From Acidobacteriaceae bacterium (GTDB lineage: Bacteria > Acidobacteriota > Terriglobia > Bryobacterales > Bryobacteraceae), in the NCBI GenBank assembly GCA_019240405.1, contig JAFAYL010000038.1, forward strand, positions 62,001-126,000: DNA of 64,000 nucleotides. The letters are read 5' to 3'. The position numbers and the translations under genes were made by a program. The notes beneath the pieces are model-generated. The model was not told where the DNA came from. It ran no database searches and saw nothing but the letters and a program-made list of their open reading frames with translations. Each line of letters starts with the position of its first letter. Positions within the stretch are counted from its first letter, which is position 1. Shown one piece after another: positions 1 through 10,272 of this stretch.

Positions 1-523
1 TCTGCCTCAGCTCATACTCAACTGAGCTCTTGACGCTGGCGTGCGAACCACGTTGCCCCTCGCACGAGGCGAGCAAAAATGCGCCAAGAATTGCGAGAAC
101 GAGTGCTGATCGCGGCAAGATCTTACCTGTCTCGCTCGATTGTACGAAAGTGTCAGGTTCAGCACGATGTACCGGGAACTTCGTCCAGCGGTCACAACAC
201 TCAAAAAGAATTTCGCCTTAAAAGTCAGAGACTTACTCCGACTTACCAGGCCCGGCGCGCCCAACAATGCTACTTTCGAGCCGTTCGATGCGACGTAGCA
301 TCAAAGAAAAGATCGAGCAAGCCCGGCTTCGCGCGGCTACTCGTGTGCGGCCTCCATACATCATCGAGCCGACTGGCAGAGGGCGCACGAAATGCCACGC
401 CGACGCTCCCGATCCCAACTGTCGCCGCTGCCGCCGCCGTTTGCTAATGCGACGCCTCCGCAATCAGCGCCGCGAAACGCAGCCCGGAAAGAACTGACGG
501 GCCGCTTCCTCACGCATTTCACC

Positions 524-553
524 GCCCGGTGCCGTCGCGCATCCGGGCTTTTT
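524..553 (+). terminator. Candidate intrinsic terminator-like hairpin: GCCCGG ... CCGGGC followed by TTTTT
   Basis: GCCCGG (524-529) and CCGGGC (543-548) are complementary with a 13-nt loop, followed by T5 (549-553). Confidence 0.35.
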
Positions 554-567
554 CATTTGGGGCGCAG

Positions 568-587
568 GGGCTTGGCTTGCCAAGCCC
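568..587. repeat. Perfect inverted repeat GGGCTTGGC-TT-GCCAAGCCC (REP-like palindrome)
   Basis: 9-bp arms with a 2-nt loop, read directly; intergenic, just upstream of the 620-1332 ORF. Confidence 0.6.
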
Positions 588-619
588 GCAGCCCACGATC
601 TAACGAAAGGACCATAACC

Positions 620-1332
620 ATGTCGACTCCCGCTCAAATCTCAGCCAACCAAGCCAACGCTCAACTCTCCACCGGCCCCCGTACTCCCGAAGGCAAAGCC
701 GCCTCCGCGCGAAATCACTTCTCGCACGGCCTGTCCGGTTCTCAATTCACCGTTCTCGATTGGGAGCATCAGCACGCCTTCGACGAGCTCCTGCAAAGCC
801 TCGATCTCGAGCACCAACCCGCCACCCCAACCGAACAGATCCTGGTTCGCAAACTGGCCCAGCACTACTGGCTCACCCAGCGCGCCATCACGCTCCAAAA
901 TTCCTGCTTCAAACCCGAGATCGCGCCGGAGGATCCGAAAAGCAGCTCGCTCTCTACCTCCGTTACCAGACCACGCACGACCGAGCCTTCCACAAGAGCC
1001 TCGCTCAGCTCCTAAAGCTCAGAGCGGAAAAGCGCAAAGCCGAAATTGAGTTCGAATCGCAGCAGCGCAAATTAGTTCAGCAAGAAGAACGAGCGCGACG
1101 CCAACAAGCGCGCCTGGAAGCGGAAAATGCCCGCCAGGCGGCCGACCACGCCCGCCGGGAAGCCGCCGAAAAGCGCAAGCAGGACATGCACCGCTTCGAC
1201 ATTATGTTCCGCCAGGCCGAAATGGATCACCAGATCTCGAAAACCAACATGCTGCAAATGGACAGAATCGCCGCAGAACTTCGCGCCGAAGAGGCAGCAG
1301 AAAGGCCCATCCGCCCGCAAAAGGCCGCATAG
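620..1332 (+). pseudogene. Frameshifted hypothetical protein: N-terminus MSTPAQISANQANAQLSTGPRTPEGKAASARNHFSHGL in one frame, C-terminus LYLRYQTTHDRAFHKSLAQLLKLRAEKRKAEIEFESQ... in another
   Basis: The coding signal moves from the frame of ORF 392-1015 to the frame of ORF 760-1332 around the GAAAAG run at about 937-942; the two halves resemble one widespread Acidobacteriota hypothetical family. Confidence 0.6.
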
Positions 1333-1365
1333 CTCTTGAACCCCACAACTGAACCGATTTGTAGG

Positions 1366-1383
1366 GTGCGGGCATGCCCGCAC
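1366..1383. repeat. Perfect 18-bp palindrome GTGCGGGCATGCCCGCAC (REP-like)
   Basis: Read directly; intergenic, 33 bp downstream of the frameshifted gene. Confidence 0.6.
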
Positions 1384-1422
1384 GAAGAGATCAGCGGGGT
1401 GAACCGTTATCGGCCATTCGCT

Positions 1423-1983
1423 TTATGGAAGTACCGAAAAGATCTCCGATACGCGAATCCCGAGCTGGGGAAGCGGATGGGGCAACATGACAGTTTCGCC
1501 GTTGCGGAATTCCCTGCTCGTGTCCTCGGATTCCCACACGGTGGTGGTGCGTGTTTTTGGATAAACAACCCACACAGCCGATGAGCCATGACGAAGATAA
1601 AGTCTGATCTTCTTCAGGAGTTCCTTTTTTGTATTTCCGGGCGAGACGACCTCAACCGCCAACTCTGGAGCCCCGGCGGGGAACACATCGCGCTCGGCTG
1701 CAGCCAAGAACCGCCGTCGGTCCATCACAAACGCGTCTGGCCGCGGCATGCTGACCGGGTTCGAAGCATCCAGGACAATGCTCAAATCCGAGTTAACCTC
1801 GAAATCTGCGCCCTCGAGCATTTCATCAAGCAGTCGCACGAGTCTCTTAATCACAAGCGCATGTCTAGGGGATCCCGACGGCGAAATGACTATTTCTCCC
1901 TCGATGAGCTCATCCTTTGTCCCCTCCGGCGCTTCAAAACTGAGGTAGTCTTCCATCGAGACCGTGAGTGATGTGGTACCCAT
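1423..1983 (-). CDS. Uma2 family (putative restriction-endonuclease-fold) protein
   Basis: MGTTSLTVSMEDYLSFE...DELIEGEIVISPSGSPRHALVIKRL...RPDAFV...PELAVEVVSPGNTKKELLKKIRLYLRHG is typical of Uma2; start trimmed to the ATG at 1983 because upstream codons run through the tRNA. Confidence 0.85.
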   Translation of the reverse strand: MGTTSLTVSMEDYLSFEAPEGTKDELIEGEIVISPSGSPRHALVIKRLVRLLDEMLEGADFEVNSDLSIVLDASNPVSMPRPDAFVMDRRRFLAAAERDVFPAGAPELAVEVVSPGNTKKELLKKIRLYLRHGSSAVWVVYPKTRTTTVWESEDTSREFRNGETVMLPHPLPQLGIRVSEIFSVLP

Positions 1984-2020
1984 AGGGGAACTCCGTTCAG
2001 CATCTTGATTATACGGATTT

Positions 2021-2097
2021 TGGCGCGCCCGGAGAGACTCGAACTCCCGACCTGCTGATTCGAAGTCAGACGCTCTATCCACCTGAGCTACGGGCGC
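2021..2097 (-). tRNA. tRNA-Arg, anticodon TCG, with encoded CCA
   Basis: Reverse complement GCGCCCGTAGCTCAGGTGGATAGAGCGTCTGACTTCGAATCAGCAGGTCGGGAGTTCGAGTCTCTCCGGGCGCGCCA folds as a cloverleaf; loop CTTCGAA gives anticodon TCG. Confidence 0.93.
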
Positions 2098-2185
2098 GCG
2101 CTGGCTGCTTAAGGTATGGCCTCCATTATACGCATGGGAAAATTCAAGCAGGATCCCCATACATTCGCAGATCTGATTTTCAAAA

Positions 2186-2746
2186 ATGAAGCCGGCTGAA
2201 GAAACAGAAGTCAAAATCAGGCTCTCCGACCGCAATTCGGTGTTCGACTCGCTCAAACGCTTGGGCCTCGGGATTTCCGTTGCGCGCCAGTTCGAATCGA
2301 ACGCTCTCTACGATACAGATGATCAAACGCTTCGTCGAAAAAGTATGCTCCTGCGTCTCAGGCAGGTCGGCGATATGTCTCTGATTACCTGGAAAGGCCC
2401 CGGCGCAAGCAGCGCATACAAGGTCCGTCCGGAGCTAGAAACCAGCATCGGCTCGCTCGAAACATTCGCCCGAATCCTGTCTCAGCTTGGGTACCACGTC
2501 ACGTTTCGTTATGAGAAATATCGCACCGAATTCGAGGACAACAAGCGCGTCGGAACCGTGACTCTGGACGAAACTCCTATTGGCGATTTTCTCGAGTTAG
2601 AAGGACCTGGCGAATGGATTGATGAGACCGCGCGAGCCCTTGGATTCTCGCGAAAAGATTATGTGCTGGAGAGCTATGCAGGGCTTTATCTGGAACATTG
2701 CCGGCGCCGCGGCCTGGAACCCAGCTATATGGTGTTCGCGTCCTAA
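2186..2746 (+). CDS. Class IV adenylate cyclase / CYTH domain protein
   Basis: EVKIRL near the N-terminus, LRRKSMLLRLRQ, TWKGP, YEKYRTEF, LDETPIGDFLELEG CYTH signature. Confidence 0.85.
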   Translation: MKPAEETEVKIRLSDRNSVFDSLKRLGLGISVARQFESNALYDTDDQTLRRKSMLLRLRQVGDMSLITWKGPGASSAYKVRPELETSIGSLETFARILSQLGYHVTFRYEKYRTEFEDNKRVGTVTLDETPIGDFLELEGPGEWIDETARALGFSRKDYVLESYAGLYLEHCRRRGLEPSYMVFAS

Positions 2747-2832
2747 AGCACAAGAGTGCCGCAGTGAGGAGAAGTGACTCTAGAATCCCGCGAAGTAACA
2801 GTACAGCAACTCTGCTCTAGAATGATTTGAAA

Positions 2833-3841
<1,009 letters not shown>

Positions 3842-3849
<8 letters not shown>

Positions 3850-4735
3850 ACCGCTCATCGATAAGCAATTCCTTGAACGGCTGGAGTTGCTGACACTGCA
3901 CTGGCAGAAATCATTCAATGGTCTCGTCGGTGGGCATAACGTCTCGCAGTTTGCAGGGCCAGGGCAAGAGTTTCTGGAGCACCGCAATTTTCATCATGGA
4001 GATGATCTGCGCGCTGTCAACTGGCGTGCATATTTGCGATTTGAAAAGCTGTTTCTCAAAATGTTTCAGGTTGAGCCTCGCGTACCGGTCCGTTTGCTCT
4101 TGGATACGAGCGCGTCGATGCTCGCTGGCAGCGGTACCGCGGAGCCGTCTAAATTCGATTACGCGCGAAAGCTCGCGGCTGCGCTAATCTACGTCGGGTT
4201 GGTCCGGCTCGATAGCATCGTGCTCCAGCCATTCTCAGACTGCTTGCTCGACCGCTGTGTATCTAGCGGCGGCCGCCATCGTTTTCAGCCCGCCGAAAGC
4301 TATCTACGCGAATTGAAGGCGGAAGGTAAAACCGATTTTCTTGAAGTAGCGCGCCAATTCCTAAGCACGTACCCGCAGCGCGGGCTGGCTATCATTATTT
4401 CGGATTTTCTTGCCGAGTCGGATTGCCTCCGCCCGCTGCAGTACATCGCCGACTTCGGGCACGAACTTTTTTTGGTCCAATTGTGGGGTGAGGAAGATCG
4501 CCGGCCGAGCGGTGATTCGGAAACAGAACTGATCGATATCGAATCAGGCGTTTGCGTCAAGATTGTGCTTGATCGCGAGGCGTGCGAATCCTACACGCAG
4601 GCCTTTGATGGATATGCCGAAGGAGTAAAGAGGCTGGCTCTGCGCAATGGCGGCCGCTACGCTGGATTTTCAATACAGGTGTCGATCGAAGAGGCCATCT
4701 TTGGCGCTCTGACAACAGCCGAAAACTCTCGTTGA
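3842..4735 (+). CDS. DUF58 domain-containing protein
   Basis: GPGQEFLEHRNFHHGDDLRAVNWRAYLR; overlaps the moxR end by 8 bp. Confidence 0.9.
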
Positions 4736-4741
4736 AAACTC

Positions 4742-7700
4742 GTGTTTCTCCTGAATCTCACGGCCGGTGAACTCTTCTCGCTGTTTGCAGCGCTGGGCGG
4801 GCTCATTGCAGCGCTATATCTGCTCGATAAAGCGAAGCAGCAGAAACTTGTTTCTACTCTGCGCTTCTGGACCGCCGCGATGACTCAGCGAGAGCAACGA
4901 AGTCGGCGCCGCCTGCGCGATCCATGGTCGCTTACGCTGCAACTCCTCGGTCTATTTCTGCTGCTACTTGCAATCGGGCGCCTCGAATGGGGAACAGGGG
5001 ACCATCGGAGCCGCGATCACGTTCTTCTGCTCGACACATCGTCGTGGACCGCGGAGAATTCGGCACTCGGTACGCTTTTGGACCGCGAAAAAGAGATCGC
5101 TCAGCAATATCTCTCGGCGCTGCCCGCGCGCGACCGTGTGATGCTGGTGCGTGTCGATGGACTCGTCACGCCCGCCACGCCCTTCACCTCCGATCGGCGC
5201 GAGCTTGAGACAGCGCTGCTTCAGTCGCGCCCATCATTCTTAGCTTTGAAAGCCGGTCAAGCGCTCTCTTTTGCCCGCCGCGCTCAAAGTTGGTCAGGAG
5301 GCCGGCCCGGCGACATCACTTATGTAGGCCCCAGATTGATTGCCGGAGACGAAAGCCTTTCCGCAACCCCCCCGAACTTGCGCATCCTGCCGGTTGAGGC
5401 GAATCGGGAACACTGCGGCATCCGCGGGATCGATGTGAAGAAGAGCGATGAGGATGCAAAGTCTTGGCAGGCAACTGTCGTTTTGAAAAATTTCGGATCA
5501 ACCCGCAAAACTGTCCGGTTGAACGCGCTGTTTGCCGGAACGCGATTTGCGCCCCGCTCGTTGCTGCTTAACTCCGGCGAGGAGAGAAGCGCCGAGTTTA
5601 ACTTCAGCACAACAGTTGCAGGTGACTTCGTGGTTCAGCTTGAGCCTTCGGATAATTTGCCCATCGATGGGCGAGCCGTGTTGCATCTGCCAAGCACTGG
5701 AATGCTGCGCCTCGCTGTATTCACCACTCGTTCAGATTTGTTGAAGCCGTTACTCAATGCAAACCATCGCCTTCAAGTTGTGTTCTTCTCCCCAGGCGAG
5801 TACATTGCAAAACCCGGTGCAGACGTGATGCTGCTTGATCACGTCAGTCCCGAAGAACAGCCCGGAATTCCCGCTCTTTGGATTGCGCCATCGAAGGAGC
5901 GCTCGCCGCTGCCTCTAAAAGCCGTTGTCAGCGATGCCCTTGTGAAGACTTGGCATCCTGAAACGGTTTTGGCCGGTGCATTGCACGCCCGGGAAACACG
6001 GATTCCCGCCGCTGAAGTTTTTCATACTTTCGACGGAGATCTTCCCGTTTCGAGTGTCGCGGAAGGGCCAATCATAGTGGCGCGTCCGGCAAACAGCACG
6101 CGCCCGCGGACCGTCGTGATGGGATTTGATCCTTTTGATGGCCAGCTCAAATATCAAATCACGACGCCATTACTCTTCGCGAATTTATTAAGCTGGCTTT
6201 CTCCTGAAGCACTTAGCGCGGTCGACTTCACGGCCGGTCCGGCCGGTGCCGTAACCTTGACTCTCGATCCCGATGAACGCGGCGAGCAATTGCGCGTCAG
6301 CAACGATCAAGGCGATGCCATTCCATTCACCGTGCGCAATCAGACGTTGAAACTATTCACAAGTTCTCCCGGTATTGTGCGTATTGCGTCTGGCAAACGT
6401 GAGCGGATGCTCTCTCTCACGCTGCCCGATTTGGCCGAATTCGATTGGAAACCGCGCGAAAGCATGCCTGGCTTGCCTGTTCCCTCCGCTTTCACGCCGC
6501 AACGGATCGATCCATGGAAGTGGCTTGCTGTGCTCGCCGGTTTCGCGTTAACCGCTGAATGGATTCTGTTTGGTCGCAGGCGTACATCAAGTAAGCCCGT
6601 TCTCCGATACTTGATGCTTGCCATGAAGGGCGCGAGCTTGGTGGCAATTCTGTTCGCGTTGGCTGAACCCACAGCGACCCTGCCCGAAACGAAAACAGGT
6701 GCCGTGATTCTTGCCGACACCTCTGCGAGCATCACGCGCGATGATCTCGTGCATGCCTCCTCGATTATTTCCGAAATGGAGCGGCACAAGCACGGCAATT
6801 GGATGAAGGTGATTCCGTTCGCCCGTGAAACGCGCACTCTGCGCTACGAAGAAGTTTCCGATCGGATTCGCCTGGTCAACACACCAGGCAATGCAGGGAA
6901 TGGAACGGATTTCGAAGCCGCTCTAATGGACGGCTTGTCAGCGATTCCTGCTGGATATGTTCCGCAGGTAGTATTGATCAGCGACGGCAATGAAAATGAA
7001 GGCAGCACATCGCGGGCCGTCGCCGAGCTCGCGCGTTTGCATGTTCCAGTGCATACGATTCCTCTCGCCGGGCGTTCCGAAAGCGGCCTGCGGCTGGTAT
7101 CTGTGTCGATGCCTCGAGGGGCCTATTCCGGCGAGCAAATCCCTATTGATTTGACGCTTCATTCGCCGCAGTCTGCGCGCGGAACTGTAGAGGTTTTCGC
7201 CGGCGACAGGAGCTTAGGCGGCAACGCAATAGAGCTCGAAACTGGCGCGAATACTTTGCGGGTTCACGCGCGCGTGAAATCGGCCGGCACAATACCCATC
7301 TCGGGCAAAGTTTCCGCCCCAGGGTTGGGTGAGCTCCGATTTGAAGACGTCGTTCAGCTACGGCGCGCTAGAGTTCTATACATTTCCGAGGACCCGCCTG
7401 GAACTGAACTCAATCTGCTTCAGGCGCTCAGCCAGGCCGATTTTGAAGTAACGCGTGATCCGTCTTTAATTGATCGAGATCCAGGCGCCATCCAACTCGT
7501 GATCTTGAACAACATCGATCTCAATTCATTGAGCGCGGAACGCAAAAACCGCCTCGAAGAGTATGTGAAGAACGGCGGCGGTCTCCTGCTTATCGGAGGT
7601 GAGCGTCAGCTTTTCAAAGACGATAAGCAGATGGACGCGCTCGACCGTGTCCTGCCCGCCAAGTTGGCGCCGCCCAAAACATATGAAGGCACGTGCGTCG

Positions 7701-9112
7701 GTTTAATCATCGACAAATCGTCTTCAATGGAAGGCCGCAAAATTGAGCTGGCGCGGCTTTCTGCAATCGGTGTCATCGATCACCTGCGGCCAACTGACAA
7801 AATCGGTGTCCTGATTTTCGACAACTCTTATCAGTGGGCGGTCCCGATCAGACGTGCTGAAGATAAGTCCCTGATCAAACGCTTAATTTCCGGCATCACG
7901 CCTGATGGAGGGACGCAAATCGCGCCTGCTCTCGCTGAGGCTTACCACAAAGTGCTCTCTTCGAACGTGGCTTATAGACATATCGTCTTGCTGACCGATG
8001 GTATTTCCGAAGAGGGGGATAGTATCGACCTCGCTCGTGAGGCTCTTGATCATCAGGTCACGATCTCTACCGTCGGGCTCGGCCAGGATGTCAACCGTTC
8101 CTATCTTGAAAAAGTTGCCGCGACCTCGGGTGGTCGAAGCTATTTCTTAAATGACCCGCAGGGTCTCGAGCAAATCTTGCTTAAGGACGTGATTGACTAT
8201 AGCGGATCAACTACGGTCGAAAAGCGCTTGAAAGCGGTTGTCCAGCAAGACGCTGAGATCCTCAACGGGGTTGGCATTGAGAGCGCTCCTCCACTGAAGG
8301 GCTATGCGCGCTTCTCGGCCAAGCCCGAAGCTGATACGATTCTGGCGATTGACGGCGAGAAAAAAGATCCTCTCTATATTCGCTGGCAGTACGGTCTCGG
8401 TCGCGTCGCAATCTTCACGTCCGACGCGAAAAGCCGCTGGGCGGAAGCGTGGGTCACATGGCCGGGTTTTGACAAGCTTTGGATTAACATTAGTCGCGAT
8501 CTCTTGGCGCACATTGATCAAAGCGAAGCGAGAACACGGTTTGATAGCGCGAACGGTGATCTCTTGGTCAGCTATCGCCTGGGTAGCGGCATCGTTGAGC
8601 CGGCCGAACCACCGCAGATTTTTGTGCTCGGCCCCAAGGACTTTGAGCAGCGTTTGTTTCTTCAAAGGATCGGGCCGCGGGCTTACCAGGGGCGTTTGCA
8701 CATTGGGCGCTCGAACGGCCTTTTTCTCATCCGGCCTGCCGAAGAATCGGCGGCGTTTCCGGAAACGGCTCTTTATCGCGCGGAAGAAGAGCTGCAGGAC
8801 CGCGGCTCTGACCGTGCTCTTCTACAGCGGATCTCTTCGCTGACGGGTGGCCGCTTCAATCCGCCGCCTGACTCGATTTTTGACGCGCGCAGCCGTTCGG
8901 TAAACAAGCTGTGGCAGCTTTGGCCGGCGCTGCTCGCGCTCGCCATCGCACTCACAATCGGCGAATTGACTATCCGGAAATGGAGAGGCTTGGTCTGGCC
9001 TTTTCGACGTCCGCGTTTCCCGTCATCCGATATTGCCTCTCCGGATGCTTCAGCTCCAGATGTGCGATCGTTTCGAAATGATATGTTCGCGGGAACAAGT
9101 CAATCAAGGTAA
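4742..9112 (+). CDS. Giant VWA-domain protein (BatA-like N-terminal half fused to a second VWA/glutamine-amidotransferase-like half)
   Basis: 1456 aa; BatA-like N-terminus; VWA-type motifs VLLLDTSS, VILADTSASI and VGLIIDKSSSMEGRKIELA; GTG start directly after the DUF58 gene. Confidence 0.85.
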   Translation: MFLLNLTAGELFSLFAALGGLIAALYLLDKAKQQKLVSTLRFWTAAMTQREQRSRRRLRDPWSLTLQLLGLFLLLLAIGRLEWGTGDHRSRDHVLLLDTSSWTAENSALGTLLDREKEIAQQYLSALPARDRVMLVRVDGLVTPATPFTSDRRELETALLQSRPSFLALKAGQALSFARRAQSWSGGRPGDITYVGPRLIAGDESLSATPPNLRILPVEANREHCGIRGIDVKKSDEDAKSWQATVVLKNFGSTRKTVRLNALFAGTRFAPRSLLLNSGEERSAEFNFSTTVAGDFVVQLEPSDNLPIDGRAVLHLPSTGMLRLAVFTTRSDLLKPLLNANHRLQVVFFSPGEYIAKPGADVMLLDHVSPEEQPGIPALWIAPSKERSPLPLKAVVSDALVKTWHPETVLAGALHARETRIPAAEVFHTFDGDLPVSSVAEGPIIVARPANSTRPRTVVMGFDPFDGQLKYQITTPLLFANLLSWLSPEALSAVDFTAGPAGAVTLTLDPDERGEQLRVSNDQGDAIPFTVRNQTLKLFTSSPGIVRIASGKRERMLSLTLPDLAEFDWKPRESMPGLPVPSAFTPQRIDPWKWLAVLAGFALTAEWILFGRRRTSSKPVLRYLMLAMKGASLVAILFALAEPTATLPETKTGAVILADTSASITRDDLVHASSIISEMERHKHGNWMKVIPFARETRTLRYEEVSDRIRLVNTPGNAGNGTDFEAALMDGLSAIPAGYVPQVVLISDGNENEGSTSRAVAELARLHVPVHTIPLAGRSESGLRLVSVSMPRGAYSGEQIPIDLTLHSPQSARGTVEVFAGDRSLGGNAIELETGANTLRVHARVKSAGTIPISGKVSAPGLGELRFEDVVQLRRARVLYISEDPPGTELNLLQALSQADFEVTRDPSLIDRDPGAIQLVILNNIDLNSLSAERKNRLEEYVKNGGGLLLIGGERQLFKDDKQMDALDRVLPAKLAPPKTYEGTCVGLIIDKSSSMEGRKIELARLSAIGVIDHLRPTDKIGVLIFDNSYQWAVPIRRAEDKSLIKRLISGITPDGGTQIAPALAEAYHKVLSSNVAYRHIVLLTDGISEEGDSIDLAREALDHQVTISTVGLGQDVNRSYLEKVAATSGGRSYFLNDPQGLEQILLKDVIDYSGSTTVEKRLKAVVQQDAEILNGVGIESAPPLKGYARFSAKPEADTILAIDGEKKDPLYIRWQYGLGRVAIFTSDAKSRWAEAWVTWPGFDKLWINISRDLLAHIDQSEARTRFDSANGDLLVSYRLGSGIVEPAEPPQIFVLGPKDFEQRLFLQRIGPRAYQGRLHIGRSNGLFLIRPAEESAAFPETALYRAEEELQDRGSDRALLQRISSLTGGRFNPPPDSIFDARSRSVNKLWQLWPALLALAIALTIGELTIRKWRGLVWPFRRPRFPSSDIASPDASAPDVRSFRNDMFAGTSQSR

Positions 9113-10244
9113 GCCGCCTGATCCGATATTGGGTGAGCAGTTTCCGCATGTCCCGAGCGAGTGTTGCTGGGTCGCAACTGACCAGATTTAATTGTGGGGC
9201 TGAGAGGCGCAGGAGTTCCGCTGTTGTGTCTCGTCCTAGACCCGCCCGCGGTGGGTCGGCTACGATCAGGTCCGGCGCATCTGTCAGCGGTTTCAAAAAA
9301 TCCTCGGTTGATTCATTCACGGCGCGAATATTGGCTCCGCTCTGTATCGCATTCCACTCGAGATCGCGATAAGCAGGCGCGCTGCGCTCCACCGCGTCGA
9401 CCATTCGAAAGCGGTTACTCAGCGGAAGCGAAAACAAACCCACGCCGGCATATAGATCGAGCGCATGCGTTCCCTGAGCCTCGCCCAGAACCTCCTCAAT
9501 TAACGCATCAATCAAGAACCGATTCACCTGGAAAAACGAACCCCGGCTAATCCGCAGTCTATGCCCGCCCACGCCGTACTCGATCGCTCCTGGCGCAAAT
9601 CCCGAAAGAAATGTGGAGCACCACGTGAAGAAGCGCGCTGCGAGAGGGCGCAGAGTCTCGCTCACATTCAACTGAATTTCGACTTCGTTCGTGAAGACCT
9701 CGAGCGAACGTAGAAACTCCGGCCATTGCGGCTGTTTGGCAGCCCACTGTAATTTCGAGATTGCTTCATTCAACACGGGCGAGGAAATCTCGCAATGAGT
9801 AATCGGGCATAGATCGTGCGATTCAGCTTTGCGAAAGCCTGAGTTTCGGTTCTTGAAATGAAGCTGAATACGATTGCGGTAGTACCACGGAGTGGCGTTG
9901 ATCACGTCGATCTCGCCCTCGTACGCGATGCCCCCGAACCGGTTCAGTGTCTCGCGAAGAATGGTGCGCTTCTGCTCCAGTTCGAATGCGTACTCTGCAT
10001 GCTGATAATGGCATCCGCCGCAGTTGGCGAAATACTCGCACCGCGGCCTCGTACGCTCGGGCGCGGCTTCGATGATCTGCGGTGATGAACCGCGAAGCAG
10101 CCCACTCTTTACAGGGTGAGTCGCGACGGAAATCCGTTCGCCCGGCAGCACGAAGGGAACGAGCAATACCTGCCCATCCACAAGCGCCAGTCCTTCGCCT
10201 CCATAGACGAGCTTCTCGATTCCAACGGTAACCGGGGCTGACAT
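8970..10244 (-). CDS. Class I SAM-dependent 23S rRNA m5U methyltransferase (RlmD/RumA/TrmA family)
   Basis: CEYFANCGGCHYQHAEY Fe-S-type motif, ALDLYAGVGLFSLPL, LIVADPPRAGL, LVSCDPATLARD. Confidence 0.9.
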   Translation of the reverse strand: MSAPVTVGIEKLVYGGEGLALVDGQVLLVPFVLPGERISVATHPVKSGLLRGSSPQIIEAAPERTRPRCEYFANCGGCHYQHAEYAFELEQKRTILRETLNRFGGIAYEGEIDVINATPWYYRNRIQLHFKNRNSGFRKAESHDLCPITHCEISSPVLNEAISKLQWAAKQPQWPEFLRSLEVFTNEVEIQLNVSETLRPLAARFFTWCSTFLSGFAPGAIEYGVGGHRLRISRGSFFQVNRFLIDALIEEVLGEAQGTHALDLYAGVGLFSLPLSNRFRMVDAVERSAPAYRDLEWNAIQSGANIRAVNESTEDFLKPLTDAPDLIVADPPRAGLGRDTTAELLRLSAPQLNLVSCDPATLARDMRKLLTQYRIRRLTLIDLFPRTYHFETIAHLELKHPERQYRMTGNADVEKARPSLSISG

Positions 10245-10272
10245 CACTTACGATAAAAGTTCGTTCTACTTG

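Noticed and set aside
7-497. Several overlapping short ORFs on both strands
   Set aside because: No recognisable motif, conflicting frames, low-complexity Arg/Ala-rich translations; not called.
248-2029. Possible att-type direct repeat GGCGCGCCC at about 253-261 and in the tRNA-Arg 3' end
   Set aside because: Only 9 bp, itself a restriction-site-like palindromic string, also seen near 19802; no integrase. Not evidence of an island.
1984-2256. N-terminal extension of ORF 1423-2256 (…RAPVAQVDRASDFESAGREFESLRARQ…)
   Set aside because: Translation artefact through tRNA-Arg; the real Uma2 start is the ATG at 1983.
6225-6250. GGCCGG-rich inverted repeat in the VWA gene
   Set aside because: Within coding sequence and explained by GC-rich codons.
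4924-8955. Many antisense and alternate-frame ORFs inside the VWA gene
   Set aside because: Typical shadow ORFs in GC-rich coding sequence.
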